From Flavobacterium sp. CECT 9288 (GTDB lineage Bacteria; Bacteroidota; Bacteroidia; Flavobacteriales; Flavobacteriaceae): a DNA stretch of 64,000 nucleotides. This document shows, piece after piece, positions 48,131-56,123 of the stretch. The translations under genes and the position numbers were made by a program. Where the stretch lies: NCBI RefSeq assembly GCF_918731615.1, contig NZ_OU957226.1:1054001-1118000 (forward strand). The letters are read 5' to 3'. The notes under the pieces are model-generated. The model had not been told where the DNA came from. It made no database searches and was given only the letters and a program-made list of their open reading frames with translations. Each line of letters starts with the position of its first letter. Position 1 is the first letter of the stretch.

Positions 48131-48150
48131 TTATGATTTTTTAAAAGGTT

Positions 48151-48187
48151 AAATGGAGCAAATCAAAACCTTTAATTTGCTCCATTT
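48151..48187 (-). terminator. Thiolase gene terminator
   Basis: AAATGGAGCAAAT-N11-ATTTGCTCCATTT, a 13-bp perfect stem 10 bases past the thiolase stop; on the minus strand a TTAACC tail follows rather than a T-run, so it may also act as an mRNA 3' stabiliser. Confidence 0.65.
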
Positions 48188-48197
48188 TTATTAAGTA

Positions 48198-49385
48198 TTA
48201 CATTCTTTCTACAACAATTGCAGATGCACCACCACCGCCATTGCAAATAGCAGCAGCACCTATTTTTGCGTTATTTTGTTCCAGTACATTTAATAAAGTA
48301 ACAATAATACGTACACCAGAACATCCTAGCGGGTGTCCAAGTGATACAGCACCACCGTTTATGTTAACTTTTGAATTGTCTAGTCCTAGTATTTTAGAAT
48401 TGGCTAATCCTACTACAGAGAAGGCTTCATTAAATTCAAAGTATTCAACAGCATCAAGTGCTATTCCAGCTTTGTCTAGTGCTTTTGGTAAAGCCTTAGC
48501 AGGACTAGTAGTAAACCACTTTGGCTCTTGAGCAGCATCTGCATAGCCTTTTATGTATGCTAATGGTTTTAAACCTAAAGCAAGTGCTTTTTCTTCACTC
48601 ATCATAATTACCGCAGCAGCACCGTCATTGATCGTTGATGCGTTCGCAGCTGTAACTGTTCCGTCTTTAGTAAAAACAGGACTTAGCGAAGGGATTTTAT
48701 CAAGTTTTACATTAGTGTATTCTTCGTCTTTGGTTACCATGATGGGGTCACCTTTACGTTGTGGTACAGCAACAGGTACTACTTCATTGTCAAATTTCCC
48801 AGTATTCCATGCAGCAGCGCTTCTTTCGTAAGATTGAATAGCATACGCATCTTGATCTTCACGAGAAAAATTATATTCTGTAGCACACAAATCAGCGCAA
48901 ACTCCCATTGCACTGTTGTCATAAGCGTCTGTAAGGCCATCTTTTTGCATTCCGTCAAGCATTGTTGATGGGCCAAATTTTGTTCCGTTTCTTAGATTCA
49001 TGTAATGTGGAATCAAACTCATGTTCTCCATACCGCCTGCTACTACAATCTCAGCGTCTCCGCATTGAATTGCTTGAGCAGCCATCATTACTGCCTTCAT
49101 TCCTGAGGCGCATACCTTGTTTATAGTAGTGCAAGCAACTGTTGTAGGCAATCCTGCAAACAAAGCCGCTTGTCTAGCAGGAGCTTGACCTACGCCTGCT
49201 TGAACTACGTTACCCATATAAACTTCGTCAATTAAGTTTGGGTCTAAATTTATTTTGTCTAAAGCACCTTTTATAGCAGCAGCACCTAATTTTGGTGCAG
49301 TTACTGTAGATAATGCTCCCATAAAACTTCCGATAGGTGTTCTTACGGCAGAAACGATAACAACTCTTTTGTTCATGTCTTTCAT
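48198..49385 (-). CDS. Acetyl-CoA C-acyltransferase (thiolase)
   Basis: A 395-residue thiolase. The nucleophilic Cys is in TINKVCASGMKAVMMAAQ (about 90), the His in GGAVSLGHPLGCSGVRIIVT (about 350) and the second Cys in ICNGGGGASAIVVERM (about 381). It condenses two acetyl-CoA or cleaves 3-ketoacyl-CoA; the sequence type is like acetoacetyl-CoA thiolases. A second ATG three codons in (MNKRVVIVSAVRTPIGSF) is an equally good start. No other fatty-acid genes adjoin. The -7 box is at 49403-49410. Confidence 0.95.
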   Translation of the reverse strand: MKDMNKRVVIVSAVRTPIGSFMGALSTVTAPKLGAAAIKGALDKINLDPNLIDEVYMGNVVQAGVGQAPARQAALFAGLPTTVACTTINKVCASGMKAVMMAAQAIQCGDAEIVVAGGMENMSLIPHYMNLRNGTKFGPSTMLDGMQKDGLTDAYDNSAMGVCADLCATEYNFSREDQDAYAIQSYERSAAAWNTGKFDNEVVPVAVPQRKGDPIMVTKDEEYTNVKLDKIPSLSPVFTKDGTVTAANASTINDGAAAVIMMSEEKALALGLKPLAYIKGYADAAQEPKWFTTSPAKALPKALDKAGIALDAVEYFEFNEAFSVVGLANSKILGLDNSKVNINGGAVSLGHPLGCSGVRIIVTLLNVLEQNNAKIGAAAICNGGGGASAIVVERM

Positions 49386-49402
49386 AATGTTAGTTTATGA
49401 AG

Positions 49403-49410
49403 CAAATTTA
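49403..49410 (-). promoter_or_regulatory. Promoter -7 box of the thiolase gene
   Basis: TAAATTTG on the minus strand, exact TAnnTTTG match, 17 bases before ATG 49385. Confidence 0.5.
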
Positions 49411-49541
49411 ATCTTTTTTAAGTAAATTTATATTTCGAATAGGATTTAATAATTCTGATAAATTTTTAATCTTCTATGTGTTTGACTGTGAAGTATTTTT
49501 AATTTTTTTTGAAAAAAATATTAAAAAAACATCAAAAAAAG

Positions 49542-49572
49542 TTGTGAGAAGTCTAAAGAAGTAGTAAGTTTG
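49542..49572 (+). promoter_or_regulatory. Promoter of the tRNA operon
   Basis: TTG (49542-49544), a 20-base spacer and TAAGTTTG (49565-49572); both match the consensus. The first tRNA begins 32 bases later. Confidence 0.75.
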
Positions 49573-49604
49573 CAACCGCAAAACAGAACACGTTTCTTGA
49601 GCTT

Positions 49605-49688
49605 GGAGGGGTGCCAGAGTGGTAATGGAGCAGTTTGCTAAACTGTCATCGAGTGATCGGTGCCAGGGTTCGAGTCCCTGTCCCTCCG
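49605..49688 (+). tRNA. tRNA-Ser (GCT)
   Basis: Acceptor GGAGGGG pairs with TCCCTCC, discriminator G. The anticodon loop TTGCTAA gives GCT (codons AGC/AGU). A long variable arm follows, as in class II tRNAs, and the T arm is CAGGG-TTCGAGT-CCCTG. CCA is not encoded. It is first of three tRNAs. Confidence 0.95.
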
Positions 49689-49707
49689 CTATAATATTTT
49701 TGTTTTT

Positions 49708-49782
49708 CGGGGTGTAGCGTAGCTCGGTTATCGCGCCTGCTTTGGGAGCAGGAGGCCGCAGGTTCGAATCCTGCCACCCCGA
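49708..49782 (+). tRNA. tRNA-Pro (TGG)
   Basis: Acceptor CGGGGTG pairs with CACCCCG, discriminator A. Anticodon arm CCTGC-TTTGGGA-GCAGG gives TGG. T arm GCAGG-TTCGAAT-CCTGC. CCA not encoded. Confidence 0.95.
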
Positions 49783-49812
49783 CTTTTAAAAGTCTATTTA
49801 GATTTTTAAATT

Positions 49813-49886
<74 letters not shown>

Positions 49887-49887
49887 C

Positions 49888-49920
49888 AAAACCCCTATAA
49901 ACTATGTTTATAGGGGTTTT
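49888..49920 (+). terminator. tRNA operon terminator
   Basis: AAAACCCCTATAAAC-TAT-GTTTATAGGGGTTTT, a 15-bp perfect stem followed by TT. Confidence 0.9.
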
Positions 49921-50291
49921 TTATTATTTTTTATTCAGAAAACCATCGTTTTTATAGTACTTTATTTATGAAAATATTGTTTTTTAATCTTTTGGCACAA
50001 ATTTGACACAAAGAAATTTCTTATTTCAAGAATTAAATTGGTAACTCCTGCCGATAATAATTAAAACTTTTATTGTACACAATTCTTAATTAACAGGAAA
50101 AGGCTGTTAAAATCAACTGTGTAATCTATTTCTAGGATTGTAAATAAACTTAATTCTAACCTGGACTCTTTAAGTCTAGTTAAAATTACAGGAAATATTA
50201 AAGAATAAAGTTAATTGTTGTTATAAAATTTATTATATTTGCGCAATAAGAATAATAAAAAAAGCCCATTTTGGCGAACGGGCAAATTAAT
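49921..50291. other. Left end of the modular region
   Basis: Gene-free stretch after the tRNA operon. It holds TTTGGCACAAATTTGACACA at 49991-50010, two near-copies of a TTGRCACAAA word that recur at 52398-52421; a hairpin CTGGACT-N5-AGTCTAG (50161-50179); and a promoter (TTG 50215-50217, N16, TATATTTG 50234-50241) for the next gene. Confidence 0.55.
50234..50241 (+). promoter_or_regulatory. Promoter -7 box of the first cargo module
   Basis: TATATTTG, exact match, with a TTG 16 bases upstream; 50 bases before ATG 50292. Confidence 0.6.
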
Positions 50292-51045
50292 ATGAAGAAT
50301 AATATGAGTGAAACAATTAGAAACACTGACCAGAGTGTTGTAGTAAATCGTTACCGCAAAGGTAATATAAACGAATCAGAAAAACAAGTTTTTGAATCGA
50401 TTTATAAGGATGTAGCTAATCCAGAGGCTGTTAAGGCTGAAATTGGAGAAGTTATTAAAGTATTTAATGAGGTAATTAAAATTGCTAAAAGGGAAGTAGA
50501 TGACAGAAAGTTTGTAAATAGTGTCAAATATAACCAAAGAGCATTTTATTCTCAAGATTTGAATGCCACTATTAAAGAACAAATAATCAGAAGAATTGAT
50601 GTTGACCCAGTTTTTAATAGTAAAGTTAGAATCAGAAAGAATTCCGGTTCTATATATTTTATTATTAAGGATAAGTACATTTTGTATGTAAAGAGGCTTT
50701 ATGGTAAGCAAAACAAACCAAATTGCTATCCAACTCCCAATAGTGCTAAACTGTTTAATGGAACATTGTTTCCTGGTTTGGTAGATCATATACCAGTTTT
50801 ATTTATTGGTCCGAATCTTGGGAATATTAATGAAACTGATGCTTTTGTAACATCTTTGATTAGTAGAAATGAGATTAATTGGAGTTTAGTCAGTAATGAT
50901 TTATTCAGCGAAACAGATGTTAAGCAACTAATTAGCTCTAAGGTAGAGAAAGTAGAAAAGGAGATTGTTAAATTAAAAAAAGGTTTGGAGAGACCAAATC
51001 AAGAACAAGCAAATAAATAATAAATAAGAACCGTTCGCCAAATGG
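50266..51045. repeat. Inverted repeat flanking the first cargo gene
   Basis: CCATTTTGGCGAACGG (50266-50281) lies just upstream of the gene and CCGTTCGCCAAATGG (51031-51045) just downstream. They are reverse complements apart from one extra T. Each can also fold locally; the downstream one acts as a terminator hairpin. Confidence 0.6.
50292..51020 (+). CDS. Unknown protein paired with XRE-ImmA/IrrE
   Basis: A 242-residue soluble protein from ATG 50292 (MKNNMSETIRNTDQSVVVNR); the frame is open from a TTG at 50271, inside the inverted repeat. The N-terminal 100 residues look helical. The middle forms probable beta strands (VRIRKNSGSIYFIIKDKYIL, YVKRLYG), and the C-terminus is a basic coiled helix (VEKVEKEIVKLKKGLER). 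I do not recognise a family. It precedes an XRE-ImmA/IrrE gene by 82 bases, an arrangement in which the partner can be a substrate or a regulated effector; that role is inference. Confidence 0.7.
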   Translation: MKNNMSETIRNTDQSVVVNRYRKGNINESEKQVFESIYKDVANPEAVKAEIGEVIKVFNEVIKIAKREVDDRKFVNSVKYNQRAFYSQDLNATIKEQIIRRIDVDPVFNSKVRIRKNSGSIYFIIKDKYILYVKRLYGKQNKPNCYPTPNSAKLFNGTLFPGLVDHIPVLFIGPNLGNINETDAFVTSLISRNEINWSLVSNDLFSETDVKQLISSKVEKVEKEIVKLKKGLERPNQEQANK

Positions 51046-51046
51046 T
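51030..51046 (+). terminator. Hairpin between the two genes of the first module
   Basis: ACCGTT-CGCCA-AATGGT (one G-T pair) followed by TTTTATTTTT. It is a modest terminator or attenuator. Confidence 0.55.
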
Positions 51047-51102
51047 TTTTATTTTTAAATCGATTTATTCTAAAATTAAAACTACTCACAACAATAAGTG
51101 AT

Positions 51103-52203
51103 ATGAATACAATCAACATTGAAAGAATTAAATTAGCAAGAGAAAGTAGAGGTTATTCGCAATCTACTCTAGCTAAGGAAATGAAATCAGCATCACAAGT
51201 GTTATTGTCTAAAATTGAAAAAGGACTTTCTAATGTGACTGATGATGTATTTTCAGAGTTATGCTTAATATTGGATTATCCCAAAGAATTTTTTTATAAA
51301 AAACACAATGTTTATCCATTAAAACATTTTTATTTTAGGAAAAATCTGGGGACTAGTATGTCAAAAGCAAGATTTTTGGAATCTCAAATAAATATTTTAT
51401 CTGGTAACATATGTGATTTACTTGATGCTGTTGAAATAGAGATCGATTTACCGTTTACGGATTTACATAAAACAGGGTTGTCGCCAGAACAAATGGCTGA
51501 TAGGGTAAGAGAATATTTTAAATTACCTAAAGGTCCAATTAAAGATTTAATTAAAGTTGTTGAAGAACAAGGAATTGTTATTCATTTGTTCGACTTTAAT
51601 TCGGACATCAAAATATCGGGAGTTAGTTATATTACACCTGTTGGTGTTCCTGTAATGATTATTAATAAAAACATAGCAAATTCTAGAATTATTTTTACGA
51701 TTGCTCATGAGTTAGGTCATATTTTAATGCACTTTAAAGGTGGTATTATTAGTGAAGATAGAAATGTTGAAAATGAAGCAGATAGATTTGCTTCAAGTTT
51801 TTTAATGCCAAGTAATGAAATTAAATCAAACTTATATTATTTGACGGATGAAAAATTAGGTGATTTAAAGCGTTATTGGAAAGTTTCAATTCAGGCGCTT
51901 TTATTTAAAGCTAAAGATTTAGGAACTTTATCTCAAGATCAATATCGTAGATGGGTAACAAAGATTAGTTACTATGGTTGGAGAAAGCAAGAGCCTTTAG
52001 AGTTTGAAATTTCTGAACCTAAACTTTTGTATAAAATGCTTAAACTTCACTTTAATGAGTTACAATACTCAAAAATGGAGTTGTCCACAATGTTTGGTTT
52101 AAATGCTTTAGAGTTCGAAAAAATTTATTTACTGTCATATTCGGATTTTCATAGTTATTTAAATGAGGATAATAAAGTTAGAAAATTAAAGATTTCGTAT
52201 TAA
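51103..52203 (+). CDS. XRE HTH plus ImmA/IrrE metallopeptidase
   Basis: A 366-residue protein. Residues 5-65 are an XRE helix-turn-helix (IKLARESRGYSQSTLAKEMK, VLLSKIEKGLSNVTDDVF). Residues about 145-260 are the ImmA/IrrE zinc peptidase with HELGHILMHF (about 206-215) and the downstream glutamate in NEADRFASSFLMP (about 225-240). ImmA of ICEBs1 cleaves a repressor, and IrrE of Deinococcus cleaves DdrO. In mobile elements such proteins often switch excision or toxin-antitoxin genes. It is the second gene of the first module and ends at a strong hairpin. Confidence 0.93.
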   Translation: MNTINIERIKLARESRGYSQSTLAKEMKSASQVLLSKIEKGLSNVTDDVFSELCLILDYPKEFFYKKHNVYPLKHFYFRKNLGTSMSKARFLESQINILSGNICDLLDAVEIEIDLPFTDLHKTGLSPEQMADRVREYFKLPKGPIKDLIKVVEEQGIVIHLFDFNSDIKISGVSYITPVGVPVMIINKNIANSRIIFTIAHELGHILMHFKGGIISEDRNVENEADRFASSFLMPSNEIKSNLYYLTDEKLGDLKRYWKVSIQALLFKAKDLGTLSQDQYRRWVTKISYYGWRKQEPLEFEISEPKLLYKMLKLHFNELQYSKMELSTMFGLNALEFEKIYLLSYSDFHSYLNEDNKVRKLKISY

Positions 52204-52223
52204 ATTAGATTATCAAGTATTTT

Positions 52224-52254
52224 AAAAAGCATTCAGTTTGACTGAATGCTTTTT
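52224..52254 (+). terminator. Terminator of the ImmA/IrrE gene
   Basis: AAAAAGCATTCAG-N5-CTGAATGCTTTTT followed by more T, 20 bases past the stop. Confidence 0.9.
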
Positions 52255-52397
52255 TTATAGCTGCATTGCAACAAACTATACACATTAATTTTGTATCAGC
52301 ACAACTTCTTTTAGTAGATTTCTTTGACATATACTTGTTATATTTGACAGAGAATTTTTAATGGAATACAATTAATTTTGTACCCATTATGAAAAAA

Positions 52398-52421
52398 ATT
52401 GGCACAAAGTTGCCACAAAAG
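52398..52421. repeat. Direct-repeat motif near the right end of module 1
   Basis: ATTGGCACAAAGTTGCCACA then AAAG: two tandem near-copies of TTGGCACAAA, in the same orientation as the pair at 49991-50013 near the left end. This is the form of integrase arm-type sites, but no integrase gene is present. Confidence 0.45.
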
Positions 52422-52466
52422 ATAAACAAAGTCAATAACTGTGCGTGTTTACGAGTGTATAAGTAT

Positions 52467-52507
52467 TCCTTCTGCCTTCACAAAACCCACCAATTTGGTG
52501 GGTTTTT
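52467..52507. repeat. tRNA-Arg 3' fragment, copy 1 (partial)
   Basis: TCCTTCTGCCTTCAC then AAAACCCACC repeats the end of tRNA-Arg (49874-49894). The T-arm part upstream is missing. The ACCCACC-AATTT-GGTGGGT terminator hairpin follows. It marks the right border of module 1. Confidence 0.75.
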
Positions 52508-53166
52508 TGTTTTTAATCCAATTCATTTAGGATGATTTTGAAAAAATATAAAATTTAAATATTCTTAATCTCAAAATAAATTAGTTAAAGAAATAGAGCA
52601 TCCTGATTTTTTAATCGGGACGGTCGAAGGTTCGAATCCTTCTGCCTTCACAAAACCCACCAATTTGGTGGGTTTTTTGTTTTTAATCCAATTCATTTAG
52701 GATGATTTTAAAAAAATATAAAATTTAAATAGTCTTAATCTCAAAATAAATTAGTTAAAGAAATAGAGCATCCCGATTTTTTAATCGGGACGGTCGAAGG
52801 TTCGAATCCTTCTGCCTTCACAAAACCCACCAATTTGGTGGGTTTTTTGTTTTTAATCCAATTCATTTAGGATGATTTTAAAAAAATATAAAATTTAAAT
52901 AGTCTTAATCTCAAAATAAATTAGTTAAAGAAATAGAGCATCCCGATTTTTTAATCGGGACGGTCGAAGGTTCGAATCCTTCTGCCTTCATAAAACCCAC
53001 CAATTTGGTGGTTTTTTTGTTTTTAATCCAATTCATTTAGGATGATTTTAAAAAAATATAAAATTTAAATATTCTTAATCTCAAAATGACTAGTTAAAGA
53101 AATAGAGCATCCCGATTTTTAATTGGGACGGTCGAAGCTTCGAATCCTTCTGCCTTCACAAAACCC
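52471..53166. repeat. Four tandem ~170-bp units, each with a tRNA-Arg remnant
   Basis: The TCTGCCTTCA word occurs at 52471, 52641, 52811, 52981 and 53149, so periods are 170, 170, 170 and 168. Each unit holds a terminator hairpin (ACCCACC / GGTGGGT), an AT-rich stretch, a decayed D-arm (GTTAAAGAAATAGAGCA), a palindrome in place of the anticodon arm (TCCCGAT / ATCGGGA) and an intact T arm and acceptor 3' strand. The acceptor 5' strand is lost, so none can be a working tRNA. Units 2-4 are nearly identical, and the last has diverged, which suggests recent amplification. Confidence 0.88.
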
Positions 53167-53337
53167 ACTAATTAAACTTTTTTTTGTTTGTGATATAATT
53201 TGATCCTTATGTTCTTAGCAGTCAAGTTTTAACCTACTCTACATTATTTGTATATAATTATTGTAGAACCGGAATAAAAAAGAAACTGGGGCCTTAAAAA
53301 AAACATAATAATTTGTGATTTGGAATAAAATTAGAAG
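53167..53337. other. AT-rich spacer
   Basis: Between the tandem array and the promoter of module 2. I see no gene or hairpin here. Confidence 0.5.
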
Positions 53338-53345
53338 TATATTTG
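53338..53345 (+). promoter_or_regulatory. Promoter -7 box of module 2
   Basis: TATATTTG, exact match; a TTTG at 53312-53315 is 22 bases upstream. ATG 53368 follows after 22 bases. Confidence 0.6.
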
Positions 53346-53367
53346 GGACACTTATAAAAAGTATGTA

Positions 53368-53538
53368 ATGACCAAAGTGAAACAAATAACAGTAAAAGCA
53401 ACCAAAAAAGAGGTTTATAGAAATCCTGAAATTGGGAGTGGGCTCGTTAGAATTGCTCATAAGATAAGTTCTATTAGTTCTCAAACGCAATTAGTAAAAA
53501 TTGGGGAGAGATATTTTAGAGTAAGAGAGCTTGGTTAA
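53368..53538 (+). CDS. Small basic protein, 56 residues
   Basis: A 56-codon frame, MTKVKQITVKATKKEVYRNP to KIGERYFRVRELG, with its own exact -7 box 22 bases upstream. It stops 3 bases before the ATG of the membrane protein gene, so the two are translationally coupled. The product is basic (many K and R), without a signal peptide or membrane segment. I do not recognise it. The promoter position and coupling make it a likely real gene. Confidence 0.6.
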   Translation: MTKVKQITVKATKKEVYRNPEIGSGLVRIAHKISSISSQTQLVKIGERYFRVRELG

Positions 53539-53541
53539 TGT

Positions 53542-54342
53542 ATGAATATTGCATTTACAACTATTTTGCTATTCATTATTCTTGCACCAGGTTTTATAGC
53601 AAGAAGTGCTTATAACTCTTCGAAATTAAGCGTAAATGACACAAATAAGAACATTGTAAATGAACTTACTTGGTCTATAATTCCATCTCTTACACTACAC
53701 ACCTTATTTATAGGCATAGTTCATAATTTATCAAGTTATTTTATAGATTTTCAACTATTAGGAAATTTAATTTTAGGTGTCACAACTTCAAATAAAGCGG
53801 AAGAAAGTTTTAAACAACTTGGAGATTTTAAATATGAAATTTTTTCCTATAATTTAATTTTATTTACTTTTTCCTTTTTTATAGGCTATGGTTTTAGAGA
53901 AATCATAAGATATTTTGCAATTGATAGAAGAGTTCGTTATTTTAGATTTACAAACAAATGGCACTATATTTTTACAGGAGAATGTTTAGACTTTAAAGAT
54001 GTTCCTGATAAATATGAAGAAATAACAGATAAAATTATAAATGTACTCTGTAAAGTTAACGGAAAAAGTATTTTATATACTGGTGAATTTTTTAACTACT
54101 ACATAGATAGTAAAGGTGATTTAGAAGCAGTTCATCTAAGAAATCCCATAAGAAGAGAATTAGATAAAGACGACGCGAAAGTAAAAGATTATTATGTAAT
54201 TGCAAGTAGGTATTTAGTGATACCAAATACAGATATCATTAATATAAATTTTAGATACTTTTCTTTAGAAGAAGTTGTAGAACCAACAGAAGAAGAAAAA
54301 GGAAATGCAATAACTCTTGATGAAACGAAATCTGTTGACTAA
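53542..54342 (+). CDS. Membrane protein with C-terminal soluble domain (DUF6338-like)
   Basis: A 266-residue protein. Three hydrophobic segments lie at about 3-18 (IAFTTILLFIILAPGFIA), 45-65 and 102-122 (SYNLILFTFSFFIGYGFRE). The remaining 140 residues are a soluble domain with HYIFTGECLDFKDVPDKYEE and LYTGEFFNYYIDSKGDLEAV, ending in an acidic tail. The layout, with W-H-Y-x-F-T-G and Y-T-G-x-x-x-x-Y-x-D, resembles DUF6338 proteins as I remember them; this is not certain. Proteins of this shape often travel in mobile or defence-associated regions. It is coupled to the 56-residue protein. Confidence 0.7.
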   Translation: MNIAFTTILLFIILAPGFIARSAYNSSKLSVNDTNKNIVNELTWSIIPSLTLHTLFIGIVHNLSSYFIDFQLLGNLILGVTTSNKAEESFKQLGDFKYEIFSYNLILFTFSFFIGYGFREIIRYFAIDRRVRYFRFTNKWHYIFTGECLDFKDVPDKYEEITDKIINVLCKVNGKSILYTGEFFNYYIDSKGDLEAVHLRNPIRRELDKDDAKVKDYYVIASRYLVIPNTDIININFRYFSLEEVVEPTEEEKGNAITLDETKSVD

Positions 54343-54519
54343 CAATTATCTACAAAAGTGGTTTTACAATGGGTCATATATTTTTTAAATTGATAGAAAT
54401 TTTCATAAAATAAAAAAATAAGATAACGTTTTTATTTACGATTTGTACAGTATTGGAAACACAATACTAAAATCATCTACATTCCATTGCGAATTCACAA
54501 GCAATTGGCGTAAAAGTAG

Positions 54520-54640
54520 AAATAGTCTTAATCTCAAAATGACTAGTTAAAGAAATAGAGCATCCCGATTTTTAATCAGGACTTTCGAAGGTTCGAATCC
54601 TTCTGCCTTCACAAAACCCAACAATTTGGTGTTTTTTTTG
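54520..54640. repeat. tRNA-Arg remnant copy between modules 2 and 3
   Basis: It repeats the right part of the 170-bp unit: AATAGTCTTAATCTCAAAAT, the decayed D-arm, a decayed palindrome (CATCCCGATT / AATCAGG) and the intact T arm and acceptor 3' strand ending at 54611. The following hairpin is damaged (CAACAATTTGGTG), so this copy is the most degenerate. Confidence 0.85.
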
Positions 54641-55166
54641 TCTTATTATTTCCTACATTTACCACTACAAAAACAGCACTTTTTACAACATTTCACAAAC
54701 AAATCGCAACATCAAAATAGAAATTAGACTTATTGCTTAATTTAAAGAGTGTAAAGAGTAATTCATGATATTCAACAATAATTTCCTATTTTCTAATATA
54801 AGTATGGGCTATCAAAAGCTCTTTTGAAATCAAATATTGTATTGTTATATATTCTTTACCCTTTTCTTAATTAAGAGTATGCGTTAACTGTGCTTGTAAT
54901 CCTCTTTTTTTAAACTCATTTTTTTTAGAGTCATTTATTATTAATAGAATGTGCAAATTACATAGGGTTATGTCAAGAGTATAATTTATTAAGAAAAAAA
55001 TATCAGGTTAGAATTTTTAAAAACCGTTTTTTTTTATTTCCTAAATACAAGTAGTTTTAAAAAAAAAACAACATTAATTTTACTTATGCTTATTATATAA
55101 AATATAAATAAAAATTTATGAATTAAAAAATTCAATTTTGTATCGTTAAATTTTAAAACTCAAAAG
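54641..55166. other. Gene-free spacer of module 3
   Basis: Very AT-rich. I see no open frame with coding character and no strong hairpin. A CAATTTTG (55133-55140) near the carbonic anhydrase start matches seven of eight bases of the -7 box. Confidence 0.45.
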
Positions 55167-55922
55167 ATGATACAACAAGTAATCAAAACTGCAGCATTTG
55201 TGATTTTACTACAAACAATAGCAAGTTGCAATTCAAGTTCTAAAAACGAAAGTTCTCAAACAAGTCAGGATTTGAAAAAGAAGGATTCAGTTCTAGATCA
55301 TGTTTTAACAAAAACAGAACGCGATGCACTTAATCCAGAACAGGTTTTAAAAGAGTTTATTGCTGGAAACGATCGTTTTAATTCAGGGAATATTACCCAA
55401 CGTAAACATTCGGAAGAAATTAGGAAAGCTGCAACTGATGGTCAATATCCAAAAGCAATGGTTTTAAGTTGTTTAGATAGTAGAGTGCCAGTAGAAGATG
55501 TTTTTGATCAAGGTATAGGAGATGTATTTGTAGGCAGAGTAGCTGGAAATTTTGTAAATACTGATTTATTAGGAAGTATGGAGTTTGCCTGCAAAGTTGC
55601 CGGTGCTAAATTGATTGTTGTTATGGGACATCAACATTGTGGAGCTATTAAGGGTGCTATAGATAATGTGCAATTAGGAAATATAACTTCAATGCTCACT
55701 AATATTAAACCTGCTGTACAAATGAGCGATGATTTTAAAGGAGAAAAGTCTTCTAATAATGAAGTGTTTGTTAAATTTGTTGCTAAGAATAATATAAGAA
55801 ATACAATTTCTCAAATTAGGTCAAAAAGTGAAATTTTGAAAAAGATGGAAATCAATGGCGAAATTAAAATTGTAGGGGTGTTTTATACATTACGAACAGG
55901 AAAATTAGAGTTTGTTGACTGA
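55167..55922 (+). CDS. Beta-class carbonic anhydrase, predicted lipoprotein
   Basis: A 251-residue enzyme that interconverts CO2 and bicarbonate. The N-terminus ends in a lipobox (LLQTIASCNSSS, Cys near 21), so the protein should be anchored in the periplasm or outer membrane. Zinc and active-site residues are all present: Cys and Asp-Arg in VLSCLDSRVPVEDVFDQ, then GDVFVGRVAGNFV, His and Cys in VMGHQHCGAIKGAIDN. It lies alone between two tRNA-Arg remnants, which suggests it arrived as cargo. A role in supplying bicarbonate or buffering the periplasm is inference. Confidence 0.92.
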   Translation: MIQQVIKTAAFVILLQTIASCNSSSKNESSQTSQDLKKKDSVLDHVLTKTERDALNPEQVLKEFIAGNDRFNSGNITQRKHSEEIRKAATDGQYPKAMVLSCLDSRVPVEDVFDQGIGDVFVGRVAGNFVNTDLLGSMEFACKVAGAKLIVVMGHQHCGAIKGAIDNVQLGNITSMLTNIKPAVQMSDDFKGEKSSNNEVFVKFVAKNNIRNTISQIRSKSEILKKMEINGEIKIVGVFYTLRTGKLEFVD

Positions 55923-56054
55923 TTACTGATGATAATTTATTAACTTTTATTAGCCAAAAATTTAAGTTTAATTATCAATAATCTATCCACAGAACTTTAT
56001 AATCTCTTAGGGTTAATTTAAAAATACAACACAAAAAAAATAAACGAAATCAAA

Positions 56055-56123
56055 ATGAAATTGTTTTTTCTCTCTGTGATGTTCTTGATTTTAAATAGTG
56101 CTTTACCACATCCCGATTTTTAA
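56055..56123 (+). pseudogene. Signal-peptide stub cut by a tRNA-Arg remnant
   Basis: ATG 56055 opens MKLFFLSVMFLILNSALPHP and then DF-stop. The first 18 residues are a textbook signal peptide. The last codons (CAT CCC GAT TTT TAA) already belong to the repeat core, so the gene was broken exactly where the repeat begins. It is the 5' remnant of an exported-protein gene. Confidence 0.65.

Noticed and set aside
50376..50789. 137-residue frame on the minus strand of the first cargo gene
   Set aside because: Antisense shadow: no promoter, and an Ile/Phe-rich composition expected from the mirrored gene.
52580..53158. Functional extra tRNA genes in the tandem units
   Set aside because: The acceptor 5' strand and the D stem do not pair, and the anticodon arm has the wrong size.
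52471..53166. CRISPR array
   Set aside because: The repeats are ~170 bp with no unique spacers of constant size; units are near-identical over their full length and contain tRNA parts.
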